DNA of 64,000 nt, from contig JAQWSN010000012.1 of the NCBI GenBank assembly GCA_029243165.1, positions 1-64,000 of the forward strand, given 5' to 3'. This document shows positions 8,743 through 18,106 of the stretch, in pieces. The notes beneath the pieces were generated by a model. That model saw only the letters and a list, made by a program, of their open reading frames with translations, was not told the origin of the DNA and made no database searches. The first letter of the stretch is position 1. Each line of letters opens with the position of its first letter. A program made the translations under genes and the position numbers. This DNA comes from Flavobacteriaceae bacterium. GTDB lineage: Bacteria > Bacteroidota > Bacteroidia > Flavobacteriales > Flavobacteriaceae.

Positions 8743-10248
8743 TCAAGGTTTGTCCCACCAAACTCTAGTGGTTAAAGTGTTGGGTCCCTGTCTGCTCACA
8801 GCAGCTTCATAATTTTCAGGGTTTGTACTTGCTTCACTGTTTGGCCAGATCATTCTTCTTGGAATTTCACCATTGGTTTCATTTCCAGGATAGACGTCTT
8901 CTCCTCCAAAAGGTTGAAGTGTAGGGAAGCCTGTTCTTCTCCAGTTGGCAAAAGCTTCATATTCGTTTAAGAATGTTGCTGCCCAGTACTGAGTATGAAT
9001 CATTTCCATTGCTTTAGAAGCATCATAAGGATTGGCTGCTAAATAGGCTTCTGCTTCAGCATCACTGATAGCTGCTGCATTAGGATACAACATGCTCAAC
9101 ATTTGCATTGCGGCTTTTACCCCATTATTGTAATGCGTTTCGGCATCGCCTGAACTCCATCCTCGGGTTGCAGCCTCTGCTTTCAAAAGCTCTACTTCAG
9201 CATACGTTTGGAAAACCATAGCAGTATCTTCACCTCCCAATACGGTACGGTTTGGCTCAGCATACACATCACTTTTTGTTCCGTATTTAGCTTCAAGTGC
9301 TCCTGAAGTCAGACCGTTAGGCATACCCTGAAGGTTTGCAGGATCAGTACTTCCATCGCTTCTTCGAGCGGCTAAAATTGGAAGTCTAGGATCGTTCCCT
9401 CCTTGCAAGAATTCAATGAATAGCTTGGACATTCTCATATTTCCATCCGCTGTAAATACCTCACCATGTCCATTTTTGTTAATTCCTGCTGGACCTAATG
9501 TGTGTTGAATGTAAGCAATGTCATCGTTTGAAGTCATCGTACCTCCGCTGATTGCTTTTTGAGCCCAAGCCTGAGCTGTTGCAGCATCTGCTTTAGTCAA
9601 ACGCATTGCCAAACGAAGCATTAACGAATTACCAAACTTTTTCCATTTGTCAACACTACCTTGGAAGATCAGATCTGAACCACCCATGGTATCTGCACCT
9701 AACATACCGATACCACTTTCAATATCGGCTAACATGCTTAGATAGATATCTTGTTGTGCATCATAGGCAGGTTTAAGAACCCCTTCAATATATCCTTTTC
9801 CAGCTTGAGAATAAGGAATATCACCGTAGAGGTCTGTCAATCTGTGATAAATGAATGATCTCCATATCTTGGCTACTCCCATTTGAGTTCCAGTTACACC
9901 CTCCTCAGTTAGTTGATAAATGATATCTTCAATTTCCTTTACTTGTTCTGGATAGGCTCTATCGAACAAGGAAGTTGAATAACCTTGGTTTAGTGTGTAA
10001 AAATTACCTGTCCAGTAGGTCGCGGTAGAGGACATATGTTGAATAATCTGTGAAGAATAAATCAGACTTGTTCTCCAATTTTCATAACGACCCCCTGAAG
10101 TTCTAAGGAATGCAGAAGCAAATTTATTATTCACATCAATTGCTGCCGCTTTTGTTGGGTCAACATTCATTTCCTCAAAACCTTCATCAAATTCACAACT
10201 GGTGAAAATGATACTAAATACAAATACTATTAAATATATATTTTTCAT
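8743..10248 (-). CDS. susD: SusD/RagB-family nutrient-binding lipoprotein
   Basis: A 501-residue outer-membrane lipoprotein with the lipobox IFTSC near residue 18. The mature N-terminus EEMNVDPTKAAAI carries the N-x-DPTKA signature of the SusD-like_2 (PF12771) branch. The interior is alpha-helical with the usual LADIESGI and RLAMRL tetratricopeptide-like helices. Length is normal. It starts six bases after susC and is the binding lid of that transporter, trapping an oligomer at the cell surface. In my experience the SusD-like_2 branch also serves non-starch and sometimes peptide ligands, so the substrate cannot be read from it. The hairpin at 8673-8702 terminates the susCD message. Confidence 0.95.
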   Translation of the reverse strand: MKNIYLIVFVFSIIFTSCEFDEGFEEMNVDPTKAAAIDVNNKFASAFLRTSGGRYENWRTSLIYSSQIIQHMSSTATYWTGNFYTLNQGYSTSLFDRAYPEQVKEIEDIIYQLTEEGVTGTQMGVAKIWRSFIYHRLTDLYGDIPYSQAGKGYIEGVLKPAYDAQQDIYLSMLADIESGIGMLGADTMGGSDLIFQGSVDKWKKFGNSLMLRLAMRLTKADAATAQAWAQKAISGGTMTSNDDIAYIQHTLGPAGINKNGHGEVFTADGNMRMSKLFIEFLQGGNDPRLPILAARRSDGSTDPANLQGMPNGLTSGALEAKYGTKSDVYAEPNRTVLGGEDTAMVFQTYAEVELLKAEAATRGWSSGDAETHYNNGVKAAMQMLSMLYPNAAAISDAEAEAYLAANPYDASKAMEMIHTQYWAATFLNEYEAFANWRRTGFPTLQPFGGEDVYPGNETNGEIPRRMIWPNSEASTNPENYEAAVSRQGPNTLTTRVWWDKP

Positions 10249-10254
10249 TTTAAA

Positions 10255-13200
10255 TTAAAATTTAAGGTTTACATTAAGACCTAGGCTTCTTGGCACAGGC
10301 ATTCCAAACCATTCCAACCCTTGCGAGTTAGAAACGTTGTATCCTGATTCTGGATCTACATTTTCAACACTGTTCGAAATTAGAAATAAGTTTCTTCCGA
10401 TTAAAGAAACTCTTGCACTAGAAATAAAAGTGTTATCTAAAAATTCACTAGGCACTCGATATCCTAAACTTACTTGTCGAAGTCTTAGATAGTCAGAGTC
10501 ATAAATAGACTCTTCTGCAATTTGATATGTTCTTCTCCAATAATCTTCAATTCTATCAGGAGCAATTGCAGTTGTAAAAGTACCTCCGTTGGCATCTACA
10601 CCTGAAACGGTAAATCCGTTTTCACGTCCGTCAGCGTCAATGGTTCCTTTGTGTGCTCCAAAATATTTAGCTAAAGCATTTGTTCCAGAGAACATTTGAC
10701 CTCCATTTTTTCCTTCAATTAAGAAACTCAGGGTAAAGTCTTTGTAACGTACATTACTTCCAAAACCTACCGATACTGGAGAAACTCCAAACCCTAATAT
10801 TTTTCTAGGTCCCACTTGTGGGATAGGAGTTCCGTCCTCTTCAATGTCATGAACAATACGACCTTGTGCATCTCTAACATAGGATGTACCGTAAAGTGCA
10901 CCAAATTGTTCTCCTACGATATGAGTAACATTCAAGTTTCTAGAACGAGGTTCGTCTAAAGTAATGTTTGTTCCTGCATCGTTTGTAGATACAATTTCAG
11001 AGACATTGTTAGCGTAATTGAAAGTAAACCCTAAATCAAAATCATCAGACTCAATCACGTTTGCATTTAATAAAAGCTCGACACCACTATTAGAAATGAC
11101 CCCAAGGTTTGCCAATGCGCTGTTGTATCCAGAAGTAGACGAAGCACTTACTCCGACAATATCACCATTTGTTTCATTGTCATAATAAGTGAAATCTACA
11201 GAAAAACGATTATCAAGTAATCTTAAATCAAGACCAAGCTCTGTTTCATTTTTCTCAAAAGGAGTAATCTCTGAGTTTGGAATGGAATTGTTAGAAATTC
11301 TTCCTAAGGAAGCTCCTTGGTGACCTTGATCAACAATAGAGTATGTTAAGTTCAGTCGGTAAGGATTTCCTGCACCACCCGCAACTTGAGAGTAACCCGC
11401 TCTTAATTTCGCAAAAGAAATTAGTTCTGGAAGCTCTACCAAGTCAGATAATACTAAAGAAAGAGAAGCCGAGGTGTAAAGATCGTTATTAGGCGATTCT
11501 TTACCGGCTAATGAAAGAGTTGAAAACCAGTCGTTTCTTGCGGTAACACTCAAATAAAGTGCATCTTTAAATCCGATTTCTGCAGAACCGTAAACCGAAT
11601 TAATTTGACGTTCACTAAATCCAAAACCATTTCCTTGGTTTTGAGTATTCTTTACATTGTACAAAAAGGGAACAATAAAATTCGATCCACTAGCAGAAAC
11701 ACTTTCTGAGTTTATGTAGTTTTGGTTGATCCCAGCAAAAGCAGTTACAGTTAAATCATCAATAATTTTAAGATTGTCAGTACCTACAAATAAGTCAAGA
11801 TCTGTTTGTTGTCGAGTTAATTTAGATTCTGACATACTTCCCAAAGGTTGATAAGCTGTACCGAAAGGAGTACCACTTGTTCTGTCGTAGTCATATCGGT
11901 CAACTCCAAACCTACCTTTTGCGTAAAGATAATCAGTGATGTCCCAGCGTATCGCTGCAGAACCAATGACTCTTTCTTTTACTGAATTGTCAAAGTACTG
12001 ATAAGCAGCAAACCAAGGGTTTTGAGAAAAAGTATTATCACTTGTTCTAAATTCTGATCCGTCTTCGTTAGTCCCTAAACCTCCAGTACCTAGCATGTCA
12101 TTTACGTCAATAGAAGGTGCAAAAAGGCGAATCCCGAAATTCGCGTTACCTGGTGAATCGGAAAGCCTCGGTGCTCCAACGGCGTCATCCACAATATATT
12201 TCATGTTAACGTTAGAGGTAAATTTCCCAAATCGCTGCGTTGTGTTTAACCCCAATGTGTTTCGGTCAAGTGTCGAATTAGGAATAATATCTTCATTTTG
12301 TAAATTAGAAAAAGACAAACGTACATTTGAACTTTCACTAGAAGAGGATACCGCTACAGTATTAATGTAGGTAGAACCAGTGCTGTAAAATTTCTCAAGG
12401 TTGTTTCCTTTGTAGCTGTAAGGTCTTGAAACACCATCCCATTGTTCTACACTAGAACCGTTTAAAGCGGGGCCCCAGTTCGCGTAGGTGTCAACATTAT
12501 CTGAATTTGTTGAAAAGTCACGTCCTTGACCGTAAGTTGTTTGTGGATCGTAAGGATCGTTTCGAATGTCGTCATATTGAACGGAACTCGTTACTTCAAC
12601 CTGAATCCCTTCTACTCCAGCACCCGATTTGGTCGTGATTAAGATCACCCCATTGGAAGCACGAGAGCCATAAAGTGCCGCTGCTGCACCCCCTTTAAGT
12701 ACAGAAATCGATTGTACTTCATCAGGGTTTAATGCAGAGATACCGTCACCAGCATCAGCACCTCCCCAAACTCCGGCAGAGCCCAAGTTTGTGTTGTCAA
12801 TCGGAATTCCATCGATTACATACAAAGGCATGTTGTTTCCACTTAGGGAACTGTTACCTCGAATGATGACTCGTGTAGAACCTTTTGCACCCGCTGAATT
12901 CCCTGAAATTTGAACCCCTGCAATTTTTCCTTGTAGTGCGTTGATTGCATTGGTCGATTTAATTTCATTCACTTCACCACCTTCTACCTGAGTAATTGAG
13001 TAACCGATTGCTTTGGTATTTCTTTCGATTCCCAAGGCAGTTACGACCACTTCGTCTAAAAGTTGGTCAGGTTCTAAACTAATATTGTAAGTGTCTGAAC
13101 CTCCGGTTATGTCAATACGAATTGTTTTGTATCCTACATAACTGATGGATAACGTTTGGCCATCAGCAGCCGAAACACTGAAGTTTCCGTCAAAATCAGT

Positions 13201-13362
13201 AGTTGTACCATCATTTGTTTGATCAACGATCACTGTAGCACCAGGAAGTGGAACTCCCGTTTCATCAGTAACCAGACCACTGATAGTTTGCTGAGCGTAA
13301 ATCAGTCCGCCCATCAAAAAAGTCAAAACCAGTAATAGATTTCTGTGTTTAAATTGTTTCAT
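10255..13362 (-). CDS. susC: SusC/RagA-family TonB-dependent outer-membrane transporter
   Basis: 1035 residues, normal length. A signal peptide (cleaved near IYAQ) is followed by a carboxypeptidase-regulatory-like beta-sandwich (about 25-105, with GLVTDETGVPLPGA and YVGYKT). Next is the SusC motif DEVVVTALGI (about 105), a TonB plug (about 115-240, ALQGKIAGVQI and PLYVIDGIPI), and a 22-strand barrel ending in the aromatic LNVNLKF. It imports a ligand captured by SusD using energy from TonB-ExbBD; an exb operon lies at 51.5 kb. There is no anti-sigma/sigma pair beside it and no extra N-terminal signalling domain, so control is probably exerted elsewhere. Confidence 0.96.
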   Translation of the reverse strand: MKQFKHRNLLLVLTFLMGGLIYAQQTISGLVTDETGVPLPGATVIVDQTNDGTTTDFDGNFSVSAADGQTLSISYVGYKTIRIDITGGSDTYNISLEPDQLLDEVVVTALGIERNTKAIGYSITQVEGGEVNEIKSTNAINALQGKIAGVQISGNSAGAKGSTRVIIRGNSSLSGNNMPLYVIDGIPIDNTNLGSAGVWGGADAGDGISALNPDEVQSISVLKGGAAAALYGSRASNGVILITTKSGAGVEGIQVEVTSSVQYDDIRNDPYDPQTTYGQGRDFSTNSDNVDTYANWGPALNGSSVEQWDGVSRPYSYKGNNLEKFYSTGSTYINTVAVSSSSESSNVRLSFSNLQNEDIIPNSTLDRNTLGLNTTQRFGKFTSNVNMKYIVDDAVGAPRLSDSPGNANFGIRLFAPSIDVNDMLGTGGLGTNEDGSEFRTSDNTFSQNPWFAAYQYFDNSVKERVIGSAAIRWDITDYLYAKGRFGVDRYDYDRTSGTPFGTAYQPLGSMSESKLTRQQTDLDLFVGTDNLKIIDDLTVTAFAGINQNYINSESVSASGSNFIVPFLYNVKNTQNQGNGFGFSERQINSVYGSAEIGFKDALYLSVTARNDWFSTLSLAGKESPNNDLYTSASLSLVLSDLVELPELISFAKLRAGYSQVAGGAGNPYRLNLTYSIVDQGHQGASLGRISNNSIPNSEITPFEKNETELGLDLRLLDNRFSVDFTYYDNETNGDIVGVSASSTSGYNSALANLGVISNSGVELLLNANVIESDDFDLGFTFNYANNVSEIVSTNDAGTNITLDEPRSRNLNVTHIVGEQFGALYGTSYVRDAQGRIVHDIEEDGTPIPQVGPRKILGFGVSPVSVGFGSNVRYKDFTLSFLIEGKNGGQMFSGTNALAKYFGAHKGTIDADGRENGFTVSGVDANGGTFTTAIAPDRIEDYWRRTYQIAEESIYDSDYLRLRQVSLGYRVPSEFLDNTFISSARVSLIGRNLFLISNSVENVDPESGYNVSNSQGLEWFGMPVPRSLGLNVNLKF

Positions 13363-13450
13363 AATTAAGTTTGTTATTTGAATGTCTAAGAATAAAATTA
13401 ATTAAATAAATTTATTTTAACGATTATTAACACATAAATTATTACTGCCC

Positions 13451-14572
13451 TTATTTTTTTTCCTTGGGTAGGGAAAAAAGAACCTCTTTTATGATTTCTA
13501 AATGTGCATCACTAAGTGCTTTGGCATCGAAAAAGGTAATTCCGTTGGCACCACTGGATTTCACCATATGGATAAGTTTGGGGATTTCACTGGGTTCAAT
13601 TGCAGGGACATAAACCCCTGAACTCAGAACCGTTTGTTTAGCTTTCAAATCATTTACTCCCTGTTGGGTTGCAAAACCGATCCACTCAAGAGGCTCTTTG
13701 TAAAAATTATGATACAGCATTGGATACACGCGATCTACATTCCATTTATCCCATCTTTGACGAACCATATTGGCAGCCATAGTTGGATAAGGAAATACAG
13801 CTGAAGTCAATTCTTTTTTGTTTTGATGCGCAATTTCATAAGCTTGATTTACTACATTTCGGATAGCATTTAGACGAAATTGTCGCCATTCAACATCCAA
13901 TTCAGGATGTTCTAAATCCAATGGGTCTCGATGGTGTTGTGCTTTGAATTTGGCTCTGCAAACTTCGCAATAGCAAAAGTCATACTCTGGAAGTTCGGTG
14001 TTTTGAATCAGATCGTATTTTGGGAGCAACCCAATGGGTAGAAAAACATCAACAAACCGAATGTAATCCAAATGAACACTTTTAATTTCTGGAACTTCTG
14101 CCAATTGTCTAACCAGGGAGAGCACATGATTTACAGCATCTTCTCTAGAAGGGCATAGCCATTGATAATAATTGACATATGGACGGGTGTCATAGCAGGA
14201 TTTTCCGTCACGGCTCACAGTGTACCAGTCGGGGTGTTTTAAGGACAAAGTATCTCCCGGACGATTCATGGTAAACATCCAAGCATGCACATCTAAGTCA
14301 TAAGATTTGGCTAGGGGAGTGATTTTTTTTAATAATTCTGAATTTCCACCGGTATTGATAAGAACTTCATGAAAACCAGCTTGCTCTAATTTAGAGAATG
14401 TGTTTTCCAATTCGGCAGTAGAAGTCTTGCTATTTGCTCCCATCCAAGCTCCTACTCGGAATGTTTCTTCTGATTTTTTTGAATCAATTGGTTTTTGACA
14501 GCTAACAAAAGCAGTTAAAAAAGAGATTAAAAGAAGTGCATATTTTTTAGTCGCGAATGAATAATTTTCCAT
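13451..14572 (-). CDS. GH10-like (DUF187) glycoside hydrolase-like lipoprotein
   Basis: 373 residues with a lipoprotein signal (LTAFVSC, Cys25). The body looks like the (beta/alpha)8 barrel of the 'glycosyl hydrolase-like 10' / DUF187 family: VHAWMFTMN, IKSVHLDYIRFVD (with a possible catalytic Asp in HLDYIR), and later VDRVYPMLYHNFY. A CYCEVC motif near residue 200 could bind a metal or form disulfides. The ATG overlaps the end of the CBM9-like gene by 26 bp, so the two are translationally coupled, and susC follows 88 bp downstream. The family is poorly characterised; hydrolysis of a polysaccharide is an inference from fold and context. Confidence 0.7.
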   Translation of the reverse strand: MENYSFATKKYALLLISFLTAFVSCQKPIDSKKSEETFRVGAWMGANSKTSTAELENTFSKLEQAGFHEVLINTGGNSELLKKITPLAKSYDLDVHAWMFTMNRPGDTLSLKHPDWYTVSRDGKSCYDTRPYVNYYQWLCPSREDAVNHVLSLVRQLAEVPEIKSVHLDYIRFVDVFLPIGLLPKYDLIQNTELPEYDFCYCEVCRAKFKAQHHRDPLDLEHPELDVEWRQFRLNAIRNVVNQAYEIAHQNKKELTSAVFPYPTMAANMVRQRWDKWNVDRVYPMLYHNFYKEPLEWIGFATQQGVNDLKAKQTVLSSGVYVPAIEPSEIPKLIHMVKSSGANGITFFDAKALSDAHLEIIKEVLFSLPKEKK

Positions 14573-15683
14573 CTTTTCGAATTAGATAAGTTTTTTTATT
14601 GATTGGATTAAAAGTAGTCCAGTAAACAGTGTCATTAAGGATGCTGTAATCAAATGAAATTTTTTGACTTTTGTAAGAAGCTGTTTGTTTCGACGTGTAG
14701 GGAATCTTTTTTTTCTCTTGAGCTAATTTATCTCGATACTGGGCATACATCCATTGGATCAATTGAGCATCTTCCGGATATTCAATTTCATTTTCCTCTT
14801 GGTTATCAGTGAAATAAACATAACCCCAGCGTTCGGGTAAGTGCATATTAATCTCCCACTGAGGGCTCCAAACCCAATTGTATTCAGGCAAATAATTCCC
14901 TTCTGAATCTTGCTTTCTGTAATAACGTCCATTTTTTAGACTAAAGTCCCAATTAACTCTTGAAAAGTTGATTCTCCAAAATTGATTTACAGGAATAACA
15001 TCTCCTTTATTGCCTTTTTTTAAACTTGTCCAGGGCAGTGCTATTTCAAGCAACCACCTGTGATCCAAATCGGTAGGATCGTTAAGAGACCCCTCAATTG
15101 AAACCGCAGTTTGCATTCCCTCAATATCCCAATGATTGTCAACTTTAGTTTTATTTCTGTACGGTTTTTCTAAAAAAAGATCCCATGCTGTATTGAGAGC
15201 ATTCACCTCCAATTCCATGTAGTCATGAGTATCTCCATCGGGATCGAGAAAAACCTCAAAGTCGTTGTTGTAATAAATAACCGTGTCGCGTTGCTTTAGA
15301 TTTCCCCAAATGTGCGGTTCTTTGAGACTAGCCAAAATGTAAAGGTGCTTTTTGTCCCACAGGAGTTTGAATTGGGTTTGATACGGGGGTGTTTTGTCTC
15401 CTTGAATATCAATAAATGAATCTGACCAATTCACTTCTTCCCAAAGTATGTCTTCTAAACCATCTACAATCGGAGGTTGGGGTGTAAATTTTGAAAGATA
15501 CATTTTAGGTAATACAACAGATTCAATTTTCTCAAAATCATTGCTTTGACAACTGTTGAAAAGTATGATTGTACTTAAACCGAAATAAAATACCAAAAAA
15601 AGGAATTTTGAATAGATTATTTGAAAGGTATTATTACCCTTTAAAAAATAAGCATCAAGAGTGCCTAAACTCTTTTTTTTCAT
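14547..15683 (-). CDS. carbohydrate-binding family 9-like (CBM9) lipoprotein
   Basis: 378 residues from the ATG at 15683; a TTG five codons upstream (15698) is the alternative. A long N-terminal region ends in a hydrophobic segment and lipobox ILFNSC (about residue 45). Residues about 65-290 match the CBM9-like / DOMON sandwich: PPIVDGLEDILWEEV at the start, the YNNDFEVFLDPDGD block, a YMELEVNA block and FWRINFSRV. CBM9 domains bind reducing ends of glycans in xylanases; stand-alone lipoprotein versions are common in Bacteroidota polysaccharide loci. It is the first gene of the minus-strand block that runs through GH10-like, susC and susD. Confidence 0.8.
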   Translation of the reverse strand: MKKKSLGTLDAYFLKGNNTFQIIYSKFLFLVFYFGLSTIILFNSCQSNDFEKIESVVLPKMYLSKFTPQPPIVDGLEDILWEEVNWSDSFIDIQGDKTPPYQTQFKLLWDKKHLYILASLKEPHIWGNLKQRDTVIYYNNDFEVFLDPDGDTHDYMELEVNALNTAWDLFLEKPYRNKTKVDNHWDIEGMQTAVSIEGSLNDPTDLDHRWLLEIALPWTSLKKGNKGDVIPVNQFWRINFSRVNWDFSLKNGRYYRKQDSEGNYLPEYNWVWSPQWEINMHLPERWGYVYFTDNQEENEIEYPEDAQLIQWMYAQYRDKLAQEKKKIPYTSKQTASYKSQKISFDYSILNDTVYWTTFNPINKKTYLIRKDGKLFIRD

Positions 15684-15804
15684 TCTGAATTTTACCAAAG
15701 CTAATTTGTTCTTTCTGGATTTTTTTTCAACTCTAATTTAATTATTTATTTCTAAATTGCAGATGCAATAAACTATTTAATAAGTCGCTAAATTTTTAAA
15801 AAAA

Positions 15805-18102
15805 ATGAAGCATAGCGAAAAGACAAAATACATTAAACTAAGTCTTTATTTATTGATTCCGATTGCTCTCATTTGGTCTTACAAATTTTTTGTCACGGGA
15901 CCCTCTAGCGAGTTGGTGTCTTTGACAAAAACAGTTCAAGCAAATGATGTGTTGCCTGAAGTCGTTAGCTACAATTTTGATGTTAAACCCATTTTATCTG
16001 ATAAGTGTTACACCTGCCATGGTCCAGATCAAGAAGCACGTCAAGCAAATTTGAGATTAGATACAGAGCAAGGGGCCTTTGGTTTTGCAAAAAATCTCAG
16101 TGAATTACCCATCATAAAAAGGGGCGCTCCCAAAGAAAGTGCTCTAGTTTTTCACATCAATAGTACTGAGCCAAAAAATCAAATGCCCCCTCCTGATTCA
16201 AACCTGACATTATCGACAAGACAAAAGCAGATTTTAGAGCGATGGATTTTACAAGGTGCTGCATGGGAAGACCATTGGGCGTACATAGTTCCAAAAAAGT
16301 TACCCTTACCTAAAACGACTTTTACAGATTGGTCTCAAAATCAAATCGATCATTTTGTAGCCTCAAAAATTGAAGCTAAAGGCATGCAGCCTTCACCTGA
16401 AGCTGAAAAAGAAATTATTTTGAGAAGGCTGGCATTTGATCTTACCGGATTGCCCCCCTCAATTGAATTAATGGATCAGTTTTTACAAGATGATTCGCCA
16501 GAAGCCTATGAAAAAATGGTAGATTTTTTAATGGCACAGCCTCAATTTGGGGAACGTATGGCATCGGTTTGGCTTGACGTTGCACGTTATGCCGATACGC
16601 ATGGATATCAGGATGATTTGGAACGGGTCATGTGGCCTTGGAGGGATTGGGTAATCAGTGCATTCAATAAAAACTTACCCTATGATGATTTCATTACATG
16701 GCAACTGGCGGGAGATTTATTAGATGAGCCTACACTGGAACAAATCGTTGCTACAGGATACAACAGAAACCATAAGATTACCCAAGAGGGGGGTGTAATA
16801 GATGAGGAATATCGTGTTGAATATGTTGCTGATAGAGCCATTACTACTTCTAAAGCACTTATGGGAATTACAGTTGAATGCGCTCGTTGTCACGACCATA
16901 AATACGATGCAGTTTCGCAAAAAGAATTTTTTAGTCTTTATGGTTTTTTCAATAATGTAGATGAAAAAGGACGTATTGAATACGGAGAAACACCCGCTCC
17001 ATTTATTACCATTGATAAAGCCATAGTCGAAAAAGAATTATCCTTTATGAATTTGCCAGACAGTATTCCTACTGTTGAATTAATGGTTATGGAGGAAGTG
17101 GCAGATTTGAGAAAGACGTACACTTTAGCACGGGGTCAGTATGACGCTCCAGACCAAGAAGTGAGCCCTGGAACACCATCTCAGATCTTATTTTTTGACG
17201 AGACCTATCCAAAGAACAGACGCGGTCTTGCCCAATGGTTCTTTGATGAAAAAAATCCGTTAACCTCTCGAGTGATTGTCAACCGCTTTTGGCAGCAATT
17301 TTTTGGAAGAGGTCTTGTGGCTACACCAGATGATTTCGGAAATCAAGGAGCTCGACCTTCACATCCTGAATTACTCGATTGGCTTGCAGTTACCTTTAGA
17401 GAAGACGATCAATGGAATATCAAAGCTTTCCTCAAAAGGATGGTTCTATCTGCCACCTACAGACAAACCAGTAAAACTTCCCCTGAGGTAAACCAGATAG
17501 ACCATACAAATAGTTTACTGGCTCATTATCCCAGACAGAAGTTGCCCGCTGAGATGATTCGAGACAATGCTTTGGTTACAAGCGGTTTATTAAATGCTAC
17601 TATTGGTGGACCCAGTGTAAAGCCCCACCAACCTGAGGGCCTTTGGGAAGAAACCACTTCAGGTCAAGGATTGACTCGCTACCAACCCGATGGAGGTGTA
17701 AATCGCTTTAGAAGAAGCCTTTACACTTTTTGGAAAAGAACAGTGCCCCCACCCAACATGATTACATTTGATGCACCCACGCGTGATTTCTGTACCGTTG
17801 AACGTCAAAAAACGAGTACCCCGCTTCAATCTCTAGTTTTGTTAAATGACCCCCAGTTTTACAATGCAGCAAAAGCCATTGCTGAAAAAATTACTGTGGA
17901 ATCTGATGCCGCTTCTGATACAGAAAAAATTCAAAAGCTCTTTAGAACCATTACTTTGAGAAAACCCAGTAACGAAGAAAAAAAATTGTTAAACGATTAT
18001 TATGATACCCTTCGAGAGGATAGTTCAGAGCCCGATCAAAATCCTTTGGTGGATTTGGCCTTGCTGATCTACAATCTAGATGAAACCACACAAAAAAGTT
18101 AA
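15805..18102 (+). CDS. planctomycete-type cytochrome protein (PSCyt1-DUF1549-DUF1553)
   Basis: 765 residues with an N-terminal membrane anchor (about 11-30). A PSCyt1 c-type haem motif CYTCH (Cys68, Cys71, His72) is followed by AADDOT-like LRLDTEQ. Then comes the DUF1549/PSCyt2 domain (about 180-390, FDLTGLPP, VWLDVARYADTHGYQ) with a second CxxCH (CARCH, Cys359-His363), and the DUF1553/PSD1 domain (about 470-740, SRVIVNRFWQQFFGRG, TPLQSLVLLNDPQF). Many family members are 800-1100 residues with an inserted PA14 or LamG module between the DUFs; here the linker is short. It is the first of three plus-strand genes and is divergent from the CBM9/SusCD block. The family has no settled biochemical role; extracytoplasmic redox chemistry linked to polysaccharide use is an inference. 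Confidence 0.9.
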   Translation: MKHSEKTKYIKLSLYLLIPIALIWSYKFFVTGPSSELVSLTKTVQANDVLPEVVSYNFDVKPILSDKCYTCHGPDQEARQANLRLDTEQGAFGFAKNLSELPIIKRGAPKESALVFHINSTEPKNQMPPPDSNLTLSTRQKQILERWILQGAAWEDHWAYIVPKKLPLPKTTFTDWSQNQIDHFVASKIEAKGMQPSPEAEKEIILRRLAFDLTGLPPSIELMDQFLQDDSPEAYEKMVDFLMAQPQFGERMASVWLDVARYADTHGYQDDLERVMWPWRDWVISAFNKNLPYDDFITWQLAGDLLDEPTLEQIVATGYNRNHKITQEGGVIDEEYRVEYVADRAITTSKALMGITVECARCHDHKYDAVSQKEFFSLYGFFNNVDEKGRIEYGETPAPFITIDKAIVEKELSFMNLPDSIPTVELMVMEEVADLRKTYTLARGQYDAPDQEVSPGTPSQILFFDETYPKNRRGLAQWFFDEKNPLTSRVIVNRFWQQFFGRGLVATPDDFGNQGARPSHPELLDWLAVTFREDDQWNIKAFLKRMVLSATYRQTSKTSPEVNQIDHTNSLLAHYPRQKLPAEMIRDNALVTSGLLNATIGGPSVKPHQPEGLWEETTSGQGLTRYQPDGGVNRFRRSLYTFWKRTVPPPNMITFDAPTRDFCTVERQKTSTPLQSLVLLNDPQFYNAAKAIAEKITVESDAASDTEKIQKLFRTITLRKPSNEEKKLLNDYYDTLREDSSEPDQNPLVDLALLIYNLDETTQKS

Positions 18103-18106
18103 GTTT

